Source of the DNA: Echinometra lucunter
Lineage: Eukaryota; Echinodermata; Echinoidea; Camarodonta; Echinometridae
Assembly: GCA_029962745.1 (NCBI GenBank)
Contig: CM057169.1
Location: forward strand, 17,004,057 to 17,068,056
Reading direction: 5' to 3'
Length of the DNA stretch: 64,000 nt
Under the pieces are notes generated by a model that was not told the DNA's origin, made no database searches, and worked only from the letters and a program-made list of their open reading frames with translations. Positions 1-13,015 of this stretch are shown one piece after another. Position numbers and translations under genes: made by a program. How positions within the stretch are numbered: position 1 is the first letter of the stretch; every line of letters starts with the position of its first letter.

Positions 1-32
<32 letters not shown>

Positions 33-1408
33 TGCTCTCGCTTGCTCTCTCTCACCTCATCTCCTTCCTCATGTATCCTGCAATATAGGCCAGACATTGG
101 AGCCAGGTCAAGAGTCACTGTAGTGTCTACTGCATCATAACCGGTGACCTCTAAAGATATTTTAATGTGGCTATAAGGAATTGACAATTGATTGCCTGAC
201 GTAGGATCAAACAGGGAAATTGGAAGATTTACGACTTTAGGGAGCCGAGATGCCAAGAACGAAATTCATCCTCCTGTATGGATAGGAGGACAAGGTGTCT
301 GCGAAGCATCATAGTCTTTAGTAACTAATGACAAATGATTTTAAGTCGTTAGCCTTTAAGGTTGAATGAAGACTTTAAAGTATAACGAAGTCTAAAGTCT
401 AACGAAGACTCTAAAAACTAACGAAAGTCGTTAGTCTTTTTATCCTACATGTAAATCTACGCAATTTTCTTCTTTTTTCTATCTCTCTCTCTCTCTCCCT
501 CTCCCTCTCTCTCTGCTCATTCCTGAAGGGGACTCTCCCTCTGCCCTCTGGTATCAGGAGAGGTTAATAGTCATCAAGATTTCACGGTCCTGTGTCATTT
601 CCATGTGATGTCTGGAATGTGGATGTGGCTACAAACCATCCCTCTGGCTTCTTAGAATGCATGTGCTTAAAAATAAAACTTCCTCTGGCCGTGCAGAATG
701 TGTCCTCGATGTTCTTATTTCGAACAATTTATGAGTAAACAAGGCAGTCATTCAAGAGATGTTAGGCATCCTGGAAGGGTGCCAATGCAATGTGATTTTC
801 AATGAGAGTCTGGTGCACTCTGCACACAGACTTTGAACCACAAAATGGAATGTAAACAAATAGTCATCAAGATCTGTAAATGTCATGTAAATAATACTTA
901 ATGTACTATCTAAAATCTAGCAGGATAAATTTTCAAGAAATCACATATTCTCAAATATTTTTGACAGTCCAGGAAGTGAGTGGAGATGCTAATAAAGCAT
1001 GATCAGAGAGAGAGAGGATCCATAAGTTTTGCCAAACACTGGAAACACAAAAAAATTGAAGGAAAATGTCAAGACTATATTATCCAGAAGAGTGAAATCA
1101 AATTAAAATACAGAAAAGGGTATGAATAGTTACCAGCAATGAAACTCATCTTATAATCCATATAACTGTCAAAATTATGCAGGTAAGCATTTTTTGTAAG
1201 CATTTTTTGTAAGCATTCTAGTTTAAATCTCCAATATTTGCCAAGGTAACATGTACCTGCTATGCTTGTACATTTCATATGAATTCTCCCGCCTATTGAA
1301 CAATGAACACTAGAGGGGGTTATCATTGCTTTGACAATAGGAGAGATTGAAGTTGTCATCTGCAGGGAGGAGTTCTGTTCAAGTCCTCTTGTCCTACACT
1401 TGCTCAAT

Positions 1409-1412
1409 GTTT

Positions 1413-1507
<95 letters not shown>

Positions 1508-1580
1508 TTCTTTCTCTCTTTCTCTTTCTTTCTCTCTCTTTCTCTCTCTCTTTCTCTCTCTCTTTCTTTCTCTCTGTTTC
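1409..1580. repeat. (CT)n microsatellite with TTTC interruptions
   Basis: Long CT tract passing into CTTT-interrupted repeats. Shorter CT runs lie at 1-36, 482-515 and 1640-1700. Open frames here are only Ser/Leu or Arg/Glu dipeptide translations. Confidence 0.95.
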
Positions 1581-2093
1581 CACCTCCACAACTACCATTC
1601 AGGTTATGCTTCCTCATTCCCTTTTCCAAGTTCTTTTCTTTTTCTCTCTCTCTCCCTGTTTCTATTTTAACCTATATCTCTCTCTCTCTCCCTCCCACCT
1701 CTCACTGCCTCCCTTCTCTGTCAATATCTCCTCTCCTCAAACATCTCACACCACCTACATGTAAATGTATCCTCATGTTTTTCTGTCTACCTTGCCCACC
1801 CACTGGCCACTATCGGCACTCTATTCCACCATTCCATCTATCCTTCTTTCGTTCCTTTAATTTCCCATGTTCTGCCAATAACCCAGTTCTATAAAAAAAA
1901 TTAAAAAATAAAAAAATAAAAAAATTCTCTATGGATTTATGCAGGTACACATGAATGTTACTGTAAAAACAAGCCTGAAGTCAGGAGGGATCCAATTACA
2001 GCTAACAGGGACTCCCAACCTCGCAGCTACTTTCTTGCCAATAACATCATTTAGAAGTACATTCCAATCCTTGTCAACAATGTGACTGTACAT

Positions 2094-2364
2094 TCACTAT
2101 GAACATGATGGACAAAGAAAGCGGACAAAATAAACAACCCCTCATTCTACCCTTCACAATGGTTCTGGTAGTCAAAAGAATATCCCTTCACTGCTATTGT
2201 CTAAAATATGTGGAACAGGTGTCACATGCATATTCACCTGGAACTACAGGATTAAACATAATAGCTGTGAAGGGATGTTCTTTTGACTACCAGAACCATT
2301 GTGAAGGGTAGAATGAGAGGTTGTTTATTTTGTCCGCTTTCTTTGTCTGTCATGTTCATAGTGA
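2094..2364. mobile_element. Fold-back element, near-perfect hairpin
   Basis: Arms 2094-2197 and 2260-2364 are almost exact inverted copies (TCACTATGAACATGATGGAC against its complement at the right end) around a loop of about 60 bp. No coding content. It is immediately followed by the piggyBac-like copy 1. Confidence 0.85.
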
Positions 2365-2381
2365 TTACACCTCTCTCAGGC

Positions 2382-2797
2382 TTAACCCATTCATGACAGG
2401 AATTATTTAAAGCCTAATTTGATCAGCTTTTATTCTTCAAATTGGCATGACCAAAATTTTTCTTTTATTGCTACATTTTTAAAATAAAAAGTCATGTATC
2501 TGAAATAAATATAAATTGGCAAAAAGTATGAAGAGAATTCAAAAAGTTGCTAATTTGCAGGGGAAAATGGTGATTTTAAAATTTCCATTGCATTGCCAAT
2601 TTAAGGATTTTAATGCTTATTTTCATTTTTTTAAAATTCAGCATCGAACAGAAAATATTGATGCAACCAAAATGGGCACAGTTTGTGTAGAAATTTTTGC
2701 TCTTTCTACTCATGTATTTGGAATGATTTCTAGGGCTCTGCATCAAAGGTTATAAGGCCAAACCACATCATGTGGACCTTCTGTCACGAATGGGAAA
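2382..2797 (+). mobile_element. piggyBac-like MITE, copy 1
   Basis: About 410 bp, starting TTAACCCATTCATGACAGGA and ending CTGTCACGAATGGG, where the closing TTAA has decayed. The inside matches the copies at 13611, 39635 and 45732. TTAA target sites and CCC termini point to the piggyBac superfamily; no transposase is encoded. Confidence 0.75.
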
Positions 2798-3318
2798 TGA
2801 TTAATGTTAGACCAAGGAGCTCTTTAATTTAATCCAAGGCCTAATTTTTTAACCCAAAAATTGAAGAGACTTCTAAAAGATATGTGTCATTTCCAAATCA
2901 AGAGAAGTTTTATTCTGCAAAATAAATGAAGTTTGCAATTTCCTACAGTTTCTGGTGTTACAGTTGTAGGCCATGTTGCATACATGCATTCTACACATCA
3001 TTTATGCACCAGCCTATTATGCACACAAATAGAGGAAGTTGCAGAAAGAAAATAGTTCAGCTGGAATCAAAAGTCAAGATCTCAACAACAAAAATCATGA
3101 AATCAATAGATAATGCCAAGAAGCCACTGGGGTTTAAAAATTGTTTTTAAACAGACCTTTTTCTTGGTACAAGCATGTAGATGACTATAAAAACATAAAC
3201 TGAGAGAAGGAATTTATCAATAAATCCATTTTTAGCTAATTAATCACTGCTATTTACATGTAAAACATTTTGAGATTTCAGGAGTGTACAAACAGGGCAT
3301 GTACAGTTGTATGCTCAT

Positions 3319-3706
3319 CACTGGCATAAATCCACTCTGAGGAGTGGGGGGGATGATTGACTTTTTTGACGATTTTTTTTTCTGTCGATTTCACACTTAA
3401 GTATAAGCACACACCCTCACTAACCCCCACAGACCCCCCTACACACATTTTAATATTTATTTTGCGAGCGAGCAAAGCGAGCGAGCCAAAAATAACCACT
3501 TTTTTGGTTTTCAATCGTATTTTCAAATAGAAATTCTAAAATATGATGGTTGTTTATGACAGATATTCAAAGATTTTACTAACGGATTAATTAAAATATA
3601 TTTTCTTTCTTAAAAAGTGGGGGGGATATTTGTACACGCCATCCCCCCCTCTCCAAAAAGTGGGGGGGATATATCCCCCCCATCCCCCCCGGGATTTACG
3701 CCAGTG
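3319..3706. mobile_element. hAT-like MITE with perfect 8-bp target duplication
   Basis: Termini CACTGGCATAAATCC and GGATTTACGCCAGTG. ATGCTCAT is duplicated at 3311-3318 and 3707-3714. The interior carries runs of G/C and the motif GCGAGCGAGCAAAGCGAGCG. No coding frame. Confidence 0.9.
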
Positions 3707-3719
3707 ATGCTCATCAAAG

Positions 3720-5240
3720 GCATTGGCTAACTTTGTGAGTAGCTGATTTAAAAAATTCTCAAACTAAGATGAAACATATGTATGAGTACTTGTATTTATA
3801 CTCAAAAACCCTGAAACCAACCACAATTTGGAATGAAAAAGTGTAAGTTAGACGCAAAAGGCGATTTTTTTTATCCTTCGTCTCACAAGACAATCACTAA
3901 GAGGACCACTTTACTTGCATTTGAAAATGCCGTTATGTGCCTCCCGCCGCGTGATACACCAATACACACAGTATGGTTAGGTGAGTCATACACGCATGCG
4001 CACTCCTTATGTCTATTCTGGGCAACCGACCCTCGTATATTTTTCAAACATTGGTTCACATTTTTTATATTTAAAAATACTTCCTGTGGATATTATACCT
4101 TGAAACTTTCAGACTGGTATTTTTACACTATAACCCTTATGTTTATCCCATTTTCAAGCAACAAAACAAGATTTTTTAAAATCATAACAATGTTAACTAA
4201 TGTCTTTAATATAAACAAACAAGGTCCCATATACATGTACTTCTTTGCCCAAAGGAGAGTGGAGACATTGTATTGATTTGTCTAATTGGTTAACACTTCT
4301 ACAGACAGTAGAAAGTACACGACCAGTGTCATCGAATATATCTTAATTATCAGGTACGTGGTCCCCAGTTTCTACCCACCGACAGGCTATACATCCTCAA
4401 ACATGTACCCGGCCTGTGACATTTAAATGGTAGGGTCCTAATGTATATACATAATACATTCAAGCATATAAAATGCCTTTGCCAAATTTACACAGGCAAA
4501 GGCAGTACTTTAGCATGGACTGTATATTTACATGTGTAAATTGAACAGTGTACATGTACGTAAATGTATGTACTGTATACAAACAAATACATGTAACATG
4601 TGGCCTTGATTTGTATGTATTCCTCCAAAAGTTTACAAGTCTGAAAAAATATAATATCAAAATATCTCACACAAATATCTAGTACCTACTGTAATCAAAT
4701 AAAACATTTCATTTCCTTTTTCCCTTTACCTACATGTATGTGTGCAGGTAATAAATATTATTCATGTACTGTATATAAGCCTACATGTATGGAAAGCAAA
4801 GATCTATTATACAGTGTATTTGTATTCTATACATGTACAATGTATGTACATTCATTTGGCAGAGCCAGGAATATCTCTGAATATGAAAATCTGGTGAAGT
4901 TCAGTAAGCCTACATGTATTCTGGAGAAGTGGTCAACAAAGGAGGAACAGCACTTGAAATTGTTAAAATTTAATGATGAAGTACTTCTGCACCAAAACTG
5001 AGAGTAATTCAGTCATACAAATGCATCCTTGAAATAAACCTCCGAAACGATGGGTTTTAGAACGTCACTTGATATACATGTACATGTACATGCATGTATG
5101 AATTAAATATCTAAAATAATTAATTCTGAATTCACAAAGGCACATTAAAAATGAGGTAGGCTTTTCAATAGCGACTTAATCCATGATAGAATACCATGAT
5201 ATGCTACTAGTATACATGCTCTCCCCAAGATCATTGAGCA
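3720..5240. other. No gene seen
   Basis: AT-rich sequence with many TACATGTA words. The plus-strand open frame at 3833-4276 has no protein-like features I recognise and is treated as chance. Confidence 0.5.
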
Positions 5241-6850
5241 GGAACGGTCTTTGCATGCAGCTGAAGCAAATCACTTGCACATGACTGGTGTGAAGATGAA
5301 GATGTCATCGCATAGCTTTCAAGAGGTCACCTAATGGTTGGAGGGATGCCTAATGCATTATCCTCCCGAGACTAAATATCATACCCAGATAACATTTAGG
5401 TCTACCACAGTACATGTACATGTGGGAATAGCTGTCCCTATACTGGGTGTCCCAGTAAAAGCGGAACGGCAGATTTTCAGTACTTTACCCTCAAAATGTT
5501 GATATTTTGTTACACCAATGGCTAAAGCATCTTCTACCAAAGAAAATGATACCAAGAACATTGAATTTGGTAAAGTAAGTTTGATTCCATGCCCATATTT
5601 TAAAATACAGTAATTTTCAAATTTCACCTGTTTTTTACGACAGATGAGAGCAGAATTGTGCCGGGAATGGCCTTTCCATGTGGGATGTTTGTTATTTACA
5701 TTTACATGTACATGCATCAATGGGCTTCCCTCAAACATCGTATTATGAAAGGCCTTCCCGACACAATTATGCTCTCATCTCTCGTCCAAAATTTGAAAAT
5801 GAGTGTATTTTAAGACATGGGCATAGAATCAAAAATAATTCACCAAATTCAATGGAATCGGTATCATTCTTCTCGGTAGAGGATGCTGTGCCCATTAATG
5901 TAGAAAAATTACATACTTTTCGAAGATGAAGTATATGTACTGAAAATCCACCGTTCCGCTTTTTCTGGGACACCCGGTATACATGTACATGTACTGCACA
6001 TCTTTGATTTCTTTCAGATGCCAAAGGCAAAAATGTATGCATGGATGCTGACGCAAATCAGTGGATTTGGTGGTGTAAAGACATCATCATACAGCAATCA
6101 ACAGGTCACAAGCATAGTACAGTGAACGTGTCATGGCTGCAGGGCTGTATTTCCCGTACACCTATCGGTACAGGTATATGACGGAATATGTAATAAACAT
6201 GTACATGCAACAATTCCTGCCCCTATGCAGTGTATACAGTGTACAGGTATCTTTGATGTGCCACAGTAACTGTCTTTCACAGAGCAGCAGCTAATCACTG
6301 CACATCGCTGGTGTGAAGATGGAGATGTCACCACATCGCTTTCAAGAGGTCACCTAATGGCTGTATGTCGCTGTCAAATGCATTATCCCAGTGGGGCTAA
6401 TAAGAGTATCCCAACAACATTTACCACAAAAGCACAAATTCCACAATTATATGGAAGTGCAAAGAACATATCAGGGCTCCACATTAACTTTTCATGTAGC
6501 GGGTCTGCACTGAAATCTTGGGGTCAGTATATATTCATGCATTAAGCCTCGTGTTCAGATATACCAATTTGGGGAGTAGGCCCTACAGACCTACATGTAC
6601 ATGTAGATTTGGGATACTCATGTGTCCCGGGCGCCCTGGATACATGTCAAGCCCTGCATACGTGTATGTACAGGTACATTTGAATCTTTGATTTATCATG
6701 GTGAATACATGTATCTTGAAGCAAAGCTGAAGAACATGATCAGCATGCTGAAGGAAATCATCACATGCTTTGTTTTCTACATGCAGGTGTTGATCGGCTG
6801 ATGGTTGTATTGGGCTGTCTAATGCATTTCCCTTGTGATGAGGGACGATT
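5240..6850. repeat. Degenerate tandem repeat family
   Basis: Blocks near 5260-5370, 6040-6120, 6270-6400 and 6720-6840 share the order GCTGAAGCAAATCA, GAAGATG, CATCGC, TTTCAAGAGGTCACCTAATG and AATGCATTATCC with heavy divergence. The Tc1-like fold-back at 5441 is inserted among them. Confidence 0.5.
5441..5981. mobile_element. Tc1/mariner-like fold-back element with GGGTGTCCCA ends
   Basis: Left TACTGGGTGTCCCAGTAAAA, right TTTTTCTGGGACACCCGGTA, TA-flanked. Inverted similarity extends through most of the element (GCGGAACGGCAGATTTTCAG against CTGAAAATCCACCGTTCCGC, then the ATGAGAGCAGAATTGTG region), leaving a short loop near 5670-5735. No transposase. Confidence 0.85.
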
Positions 6851-7077
6851 TGTCATGTACCGAGTTTTGAAAGGTTGACCGGGGAGTCAGCTGATGGAGT
6901 TCATCCTGGCTGTCTTCATGGCTTTTCCTTCATTTACTCTACTGAACAGTAAACGAAGAAAAAGCCATGAAGACAGCCAGGATTTACATATCAACAAACT
7001 CTATTCTACAAACTCCATCAGCTGACTCCCCGGTCAACCTTCCAAAACTCGGTACATGACAAATCGTCCCTTGTCAC
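6832..7077. mobile_element. Fold-back element
   Basis: Arms near 6838-6932 and 6960-7077 pair over GGGACGATTTGTCATGTACC, GGAGTCAGCTGATGGAGTT and GCTGTCTTCATGGCTTTT. The right arm carries a small insertion around 6990-7008. Confidence 0.8.
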
Positions 7078-7079
7078 AC

Positions 7080-9180
7080 CCTGCTGAGGATCACGATACG
7101 AGAGGGGAAAGAGATGGAAGAAGAAGAAAATCTTTCCATGTTTAAGGCCAATTAATGTTTAAAAATATGCTGACATCAATGATAATCTAATAATCGGGGG
7201 CACAGCTTGTCTCCTGTATGTGGTATCTCCATCCCCTCCCCCCCCCCCCATACACACACACACACACATCTGAAATTGTGCCTTTGTTTCCTTCTTTGGC
7301 TTTATATGAAGAGGGAAAGTACAACCTAAAAATGTGACAAACCACACTATTTGGGGGGAATAAGAAATTGTTGGACTAGTGACACCTCCCTCCCCCCCCC
7401 CATCACCTTCTTTTTTTTTTTTGATATCAGTGTTCTACATTTAATTTACAGTATGTAATGAAGAGGACTGAAGGTTCATGATTTAAGCATTGGGATGACA
7501 TTCTGTATAAACTGTAAACTCTCAGAAAAGTTGATTAAAAATCATTACACTGTAGCTTGGTTTAAAAAAATGTATGTTTTATATACATTTTTTTAAAACC
7601 AAGTTGGTTGGTCCATATCATAACCATCCTACATGTAATGATTTTCCTTAGAGTGTAGATAATCCACTGATTTACACTAATACACTCCTGGGCAAGTCCA
7701 CACTATTTTGTCTTATTATCAACCATATACACGTCAGATGATTGTACGAAGAAAACAGCCTTACTAGAACTGGGGGCTCTATGAAATGTATAACTCAATA
7801 ATACTTGTTAACATATGGAACTTCAAAATGGCCAAATGCATTTGACCAGCCTATTTTCAACAAGAGAGTCACCGTTACATTGTAAATGTATGTCCCTTAC
7901 GATTTTCCTTCCCTGGTTCTCAATATTTTAATAACTCTCAATTTAGATCTACATGTACATGTATCATCTCAATGTATGCTATACGAATCTGGGACACAGA
8001 GCCAATGGGGAGAAAAGATGCCTTCCACGGGGTATCTTCCACGTGCCAGCTGATGAGCTGGTCTGAGTCATCCGATTCAACATCACCCCTCTCATCCTGC
8101 ATGCAGTTAGTCTCCACTCACAGACCCTTATTTTTACATTTTAACATATTTCCATAAAGCCTTGAGCTGTGCCTAACTTTGCCCATCTTTGGTTGTGTCA
8201 GGAGCAAGTACAGGAAATTACCAGTGGAGCTCAGCAGACCGTGTATTCTATTAGTCTTACAGTTCAGATACACTGTTACACATTTGGATTGACAAGGGTC
8301 TGTGCCTCCAAACTATCATCCATTAGAGATGCAAGCATCATAATAAAACGGCTCTTTTCTTCACCAGGGCTGTGCATTAATGCTTGAATGCAACGGCCAG
8401 CCATCGACAAGCAACTTCGCACCTGTTTTCTATGGAGCTGTACAGGGGAACATTTGGCAGCCTGCTGTGTGTAGAACAGCTTGAATGGAAACGATCAATT
8501 AGAGCAAGGGTTTCGGTTTTAAAAGATGAAGAAAACATTTGTTGTCATTTGGGGTATTGTTTTGGCAGGCCTTTGGAGGGTTGTTCCAGATCAAGCAATT
8601 ACTTTTGCCACTATCCTCTCCTCCGAAGCTTTTATCACAAAAAGACAAAGAAATACATGTAGAAGATTAAGTTGAGCTCATCAATAGTCCTTGAGATTAA
8701 TCTGATTAAAACTACATCATACAAATATTCATTATCAATACTTCTTAAATATTACAGAATACCATATTAGAATCATTTATTAATTTACTATAAATTCAAA
8801 ATGTGCCTCAATCAATGGTTTGCATATCTATGTACGCCTAAAATATACATGTAGATCTACTGACCGTATATTCTCAATACTGTACATGTACACTGTAGAT
8901 ACACCTTTTTGTCTTGTCGACATGAAGAAAGATAAGATGTTTAGTACATGAGCTAATTATATTCTAATTTTTTATTATTTTTACCTTTTCACAGTAAACA
9001 TATTTACTTGACCTACAAACTTCTTTTCATTTCATAGAGAACAAGGGCAGGGAAGGAATGAGGTCATAACAGAAGAAACGCATAACGTGTATACCTATTT
9101 GTACATATTTACGTACAATACACATTCAGAACACTGAAAGTTTGTCCTGAAATACGAGCATCGTGATGTCAAGGCTCCAG
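7080..9180. other. No gene recognised
   Basis: Holds C/G runs, a CA run, a short hairpin (7554) and ordinary single-copy sequence. The frames at 7972-8662 are short, overlap one another and lack splice or family evidence. Confidence 0.45.
7554..7604. repeat. Short perfect hairpin
   Basis: GCTTGGTTTAAAAAAATGTA pairs with TACATTTTTTTAAAACCAAG around a loop of a few bases. The flanking ATCATTACA / TGTAATGAT is also inverted farther out (7541 and 7632), suggesting a small MITE. Confidence 0.6.
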
Positions 9181-9614
9181 TGTGTATGCACCTTGCACGG
9201 CTGATGATCATGTATTAAATGAGACTGATCAAATGCTTCATTCAGAACCCTCTACTCAAATCAAGAGGTTTAATCAAGATGTGCCGGTCACTAATACACT
9301 TAAGCCGATAATACCTGGCTTTAATAGCCTTACTGTGCAGGCACTTGTTACATTAGGCGCTTTCACACCTACCCGATCAGGAAAAATACCCATATATTAC
9401 GAGAGCTTGTTAAGGCCCCAAAATACCCGATAATCGTTTTGCGCTTTCACACCTACATGTACATTGTACCCGAAACCAGACCTCTTCGGGGTAAGTTCTC
9501 GAAGGTACGAGCATGCACAGAACGATTTATTTTGCAGACGAGGCTCGCGCTTTTAAATTCACTCAGCTAGCTCATCTCTTGCTATAATAGCGTTAGCTAG
9601 TTAGCTCGATGTGA

Positions 9615-9815
9615 TCATCGATACGTCTCTACATCTTGATGTACACTTGCAGTCTGATAATCTCTCTTTAGAACTTTCAGTTTATTTTTTATTTCGAGAG
9701 GTATCCTCTCAAATCCGAGGCTGGCAAGTCTTGCAGCCAGCATATCATAGATAGTCCTATTTCTTTGGCTGGAGGAGGCCACTGCCGTGTACACCTCCTC
9801 CTCCCTCCACATCAC
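9615..9815 (-). pseudogene. SANT/Myb-like (trihelix) domain fragment
   Basis: The 66-residue minus-strand frame has the spacing of Myb/SANT-like domains found in transposon-associated proteins and trihelix factors. It has an early W (MMWREEE), then RNRTIYDMLAARLASLGF, then K-x-K-x-LKRDY. It lacks the rest of any protein. Flanking sequence repeats CGCTTTCACACC (9357 and 9451), which could belong to a Harbinger-type element. Best read as a fragment or single exon. Confidence 0.4.
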
Positions 9816-10449
9816 TATCAGCGATGATCAGATGATGACATACTACCGTATCGATATATCAGAATAAATCATAAATAAAAAACACGAAAGGGGAACAAAA
9901 CTTTACAAAAACGATGACGTAGCTAGAAATAGACAATACAAATCTCAAATCCAGTGCGGGTGTACACAAACGATAACGACGTCCAATTTGTACATACAGT
10001 ACAGTAGGGTTCTATACGGTTCGTGCGCCAGTGCTTGATGGAATAGAAGTTCTCGTAATTTGCTTTCACATTACAAAAATCTCCGCGACCTTGGAGAAAG
10101 TACTCGTAATTTTGAGAAAGTACCTACTAATTTACAGGTTATTTTCTTACGGGAATATTACGGGTAATTTGGTTTCACACTGGCAAAATACCTGGTATTT
10201 TCTGATTGGGGTAGAATCTGAAAATACCAGGTATTTTTCCTGTGTCTCTCACAACCTGTGATATACAGTCCTTATCAATAACCAAAATAATACATGTACA
10301 AATGATATTAAGTTGCTTGCACTTTGCAATGTCTGTATAATGTAAGCAATCCTGTGTGGTTTGCAGTATGCATGTCCTATACTGACAAAATTTTAGCACT
10401 TTTCTTCCAAGTATACAAATAAAATTTGAGCGATTTTTGGTATTACAGT

Positions 10450-10866
10450 TTAACCCATAGAGGTACAGTGTCTCCTTTAGGAGACGTTTTTGCAGTATCT
10501 GTTGGTCCAGAAAGCTGAGCAGTACATATTATACATGAGCAGAAAGAGAAAAATTCACTTAAAAATTTGAGCCCATTCCCAACACTGTATGGTGTGGTGT
10601 TCTCGATTTAGAGCAGTTTGATTGTAACTAATCATTAAACTCTTTAAATTGGCAACGTAGTGAATAATATATACCACTATTTCCGTGTTCAAATTGGCAA
10701 TTTCTGATAAAATTTTACAATCATAATTCATTTTGGTTCATGTTATATCCATATTTATTTTTTTCAAACTATATAAGCGTGGAAAATAATTCAGTGTTGT
10801 TGCCAATTTTAGGATTGAAGATGATTAATTTAGACCTCCAGAAAGCTCTGTACTGCTACGGGTTAA
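10450..10866 (-). mobile_element. piggyBac-like MITE, divergent copy
   Basis: TTAACCC at the left and GGGTTAA at the right, about 417 bp apart. Shared internal words (GAGCAGAAAGAG, TTTAAATTGGCAAC, GTTGCCAATTTT) match the minus orientation of the family. It is clearly older than the other copies. Confidence 0.6.
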
Positions 10867-12149
10867 CAAAATGCTACAATTCCTTACATGTACATGTAGT
10901 TCACACATAAAATGTGAACAAAAAAATTACATTTATATTAAAAAGTGGCAGATCAGTCGATCATAACAATTAAAGGCAGACATACATGGTGTATCCCTAT
11001 CCTGCGGCATTTGATAAAAATGCCAAACTGCCTTTATTTGAAGCTCTGGTCAAAATAACTTATTGGTGAAGTAGCAAAGAAGAGTCTGCGCTTCAAGACT
11101 AACAAGTATCTATTACACAGCAAAAAGGACATAAATTTTATCTTTTTACCTGAGTACACTTGGGAATGCAAAATCCTATAGATTTGTGTACCTGCACGAT
11201 ATGCGTGATACTACAATACATGTAAGTCAACAATGCAGGTATTTGCCATAGAAAGCAATGACACGCTACATGTAGCTTGCATGTACATTCATTTGCAGGT
11301 TCAAAGTACTACCCGAATGTCACGAATACAAGAGATACATAATACAGTCATATTCGAGTCTATTCACGACGACTGAATGCACAGATCATGCTCAAATCCG
11401 TACATGTACATGTTGTTGAACAATTCAAGGAAATTCAAGAGGGATATACTGTGTATGACACATGTAAATTCCTAAAGTTGTAAATGCATACATGTAACAT
11501 CTGGTAATAATAACATTTATAAAGTATAGAAAATACACCATATCATACCTACAATGTAAGTATTATCTTTATTACATTGTCTGTTTACATGTTCATGTAC
11601 CTACATGAAACATGTAACATATAGTTTCCACTTGTTAAAAAAAAGCCTACAACAGAGTAGAACCAAACATGTACATGTCGGTTTAAATCTAGATATCACT
11701 TTACACAGGCCGGGTGAAACAAGGAACTCCCAGTGCAAAGTCTATACTGTACAGTATCATATTCACTATCAACAAGTATGACCTTGCAGTACTGTGTCCT
11801 GTTTATTTGATATTTACACTTCAGTGTTGAAAATTAGTCTGTCAACTGGTCAACGCTACAATTGTTGGTCTGTCATATTACATGCATATAATCCATTTTT
11901 GCATCATGTTCGCTTTGTTAAAGTTTATTAGTAAATAAAGTGAGGCACAATTTCCTTCATCTTCTAAAACATCATAAAAATGTCAATACTCAATTCTCAT
12001 TTTTTAAAAAAAGGGAAACAGAATGAAAATGTTAATTTCACACACAATAACATACATGCATACATGTACAAACACTGGGGATTCTTCAAGAAACACTGAA
12101 AGTCAACCATGGACTTCAGGGGGTAAAATCCTCTCCATACACCGTATGT

Positions 12150-12520
12150 GCTGGCTTATGTGTGAAGATGAAGATGATTTTGGAGGGTCTTTCATCACCT
12201 TGTAACACCTTCGTTGGTCATGGCATTTGCCGCATCATGGATGAACGGATGATCATACATACAACGTACGTGTACATGTCAGGTACTTGTACAGGAACGA
12301 TGAGGATTTGACAAGCAAACAATAGTGGGTCTAGGTCTCTCCTAATATGTAACTACTGTAACAAGATATAGAGAGGGCGTAGCATTTGCATCTCGATGAA
12401 TATGATTTGGGGGTCTTTCATCACCTGGTAATGGGTCGATAAGTCATGGAATTCACAGTATTATGGATGAATGGATGAGCATGTACATGTATGTCTACAT
12501 GGATGATCTCATCTGCCAAG
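12150..12520. repeat. Two-unit diverged direct repeat
   Basis: GGGTCTTTCATCACC followed by GTCATGG and ATGGATGAACGGATGA occurs near 12185-12260 and again near 12411-12480. Confidence 0.55.
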
Positions 12521-12824
12521 ACTTATGGGTCGTAGCATGTCTCAGACACTTACGGTACACATATGTATATGACAGGGAAAGAGAATAAAAGTTGGCCCAT
12601 ATTTGGCCCCTTTGGGAGGGGGTTGTTTGTTTGTTTGCTCAATATTTCACTGCCAGGCAGGCCCAAGCCATTTGTCTATAAAAATGTTACCAAACATACA
12701 TGTATCTGAATATTCAGAATATCTGATGACTGTATAAAGTTTGCAAGTCCTGCAAAAGCTTATCTTCATGAGACAAATAATGAAGTAATGAGATGTTTTC
12801 ACACCGATGTATGTTTGTAATATA

Positions 12825-13015
12825 AAGTGAAACCTGTATATAAAGACCGCCCAAGGGAGACAAGAAAAGCGGTCTTTAAGAGCAGGTGGTCTTTATGGAC
12901 AGGTTTCCTTTAATACACATTTCAATGGGAAAAACGATTCAAGGGAAACAAAATTTGTGGTCTTTATAAACAGGTGGTCTTTCTATACAGGTGGTCGCTA
13001 AAGCAGGTTTGACTG
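12825..13015. mobile_element. MITE with GTCAAACCTG-type ends
   Basis: Left AAGTGAAACCTGTATATAAA, right end complementary to CAGTCAAACCTGCTTTAGC, flanked by TA. Internal GGTGGTCTTTAT words repeat in both orientations. It resembles pogo/Tc1-type non-autonomous elements. Confidence 0.6.

Noticed and set aside
1075..1894. Long open frames over the CT microsatellite (Ser/Leu and Arg/Glu repeats)
   Set aside because: They are translations of a dinucleotide repeat on both strands, with no start, splice or domain evidence.
3833..4276. 147-codon plus-strand frame
   Set aside because: It begins in ordinary AT-rich sequence and shows no domain, splice or repeat support.
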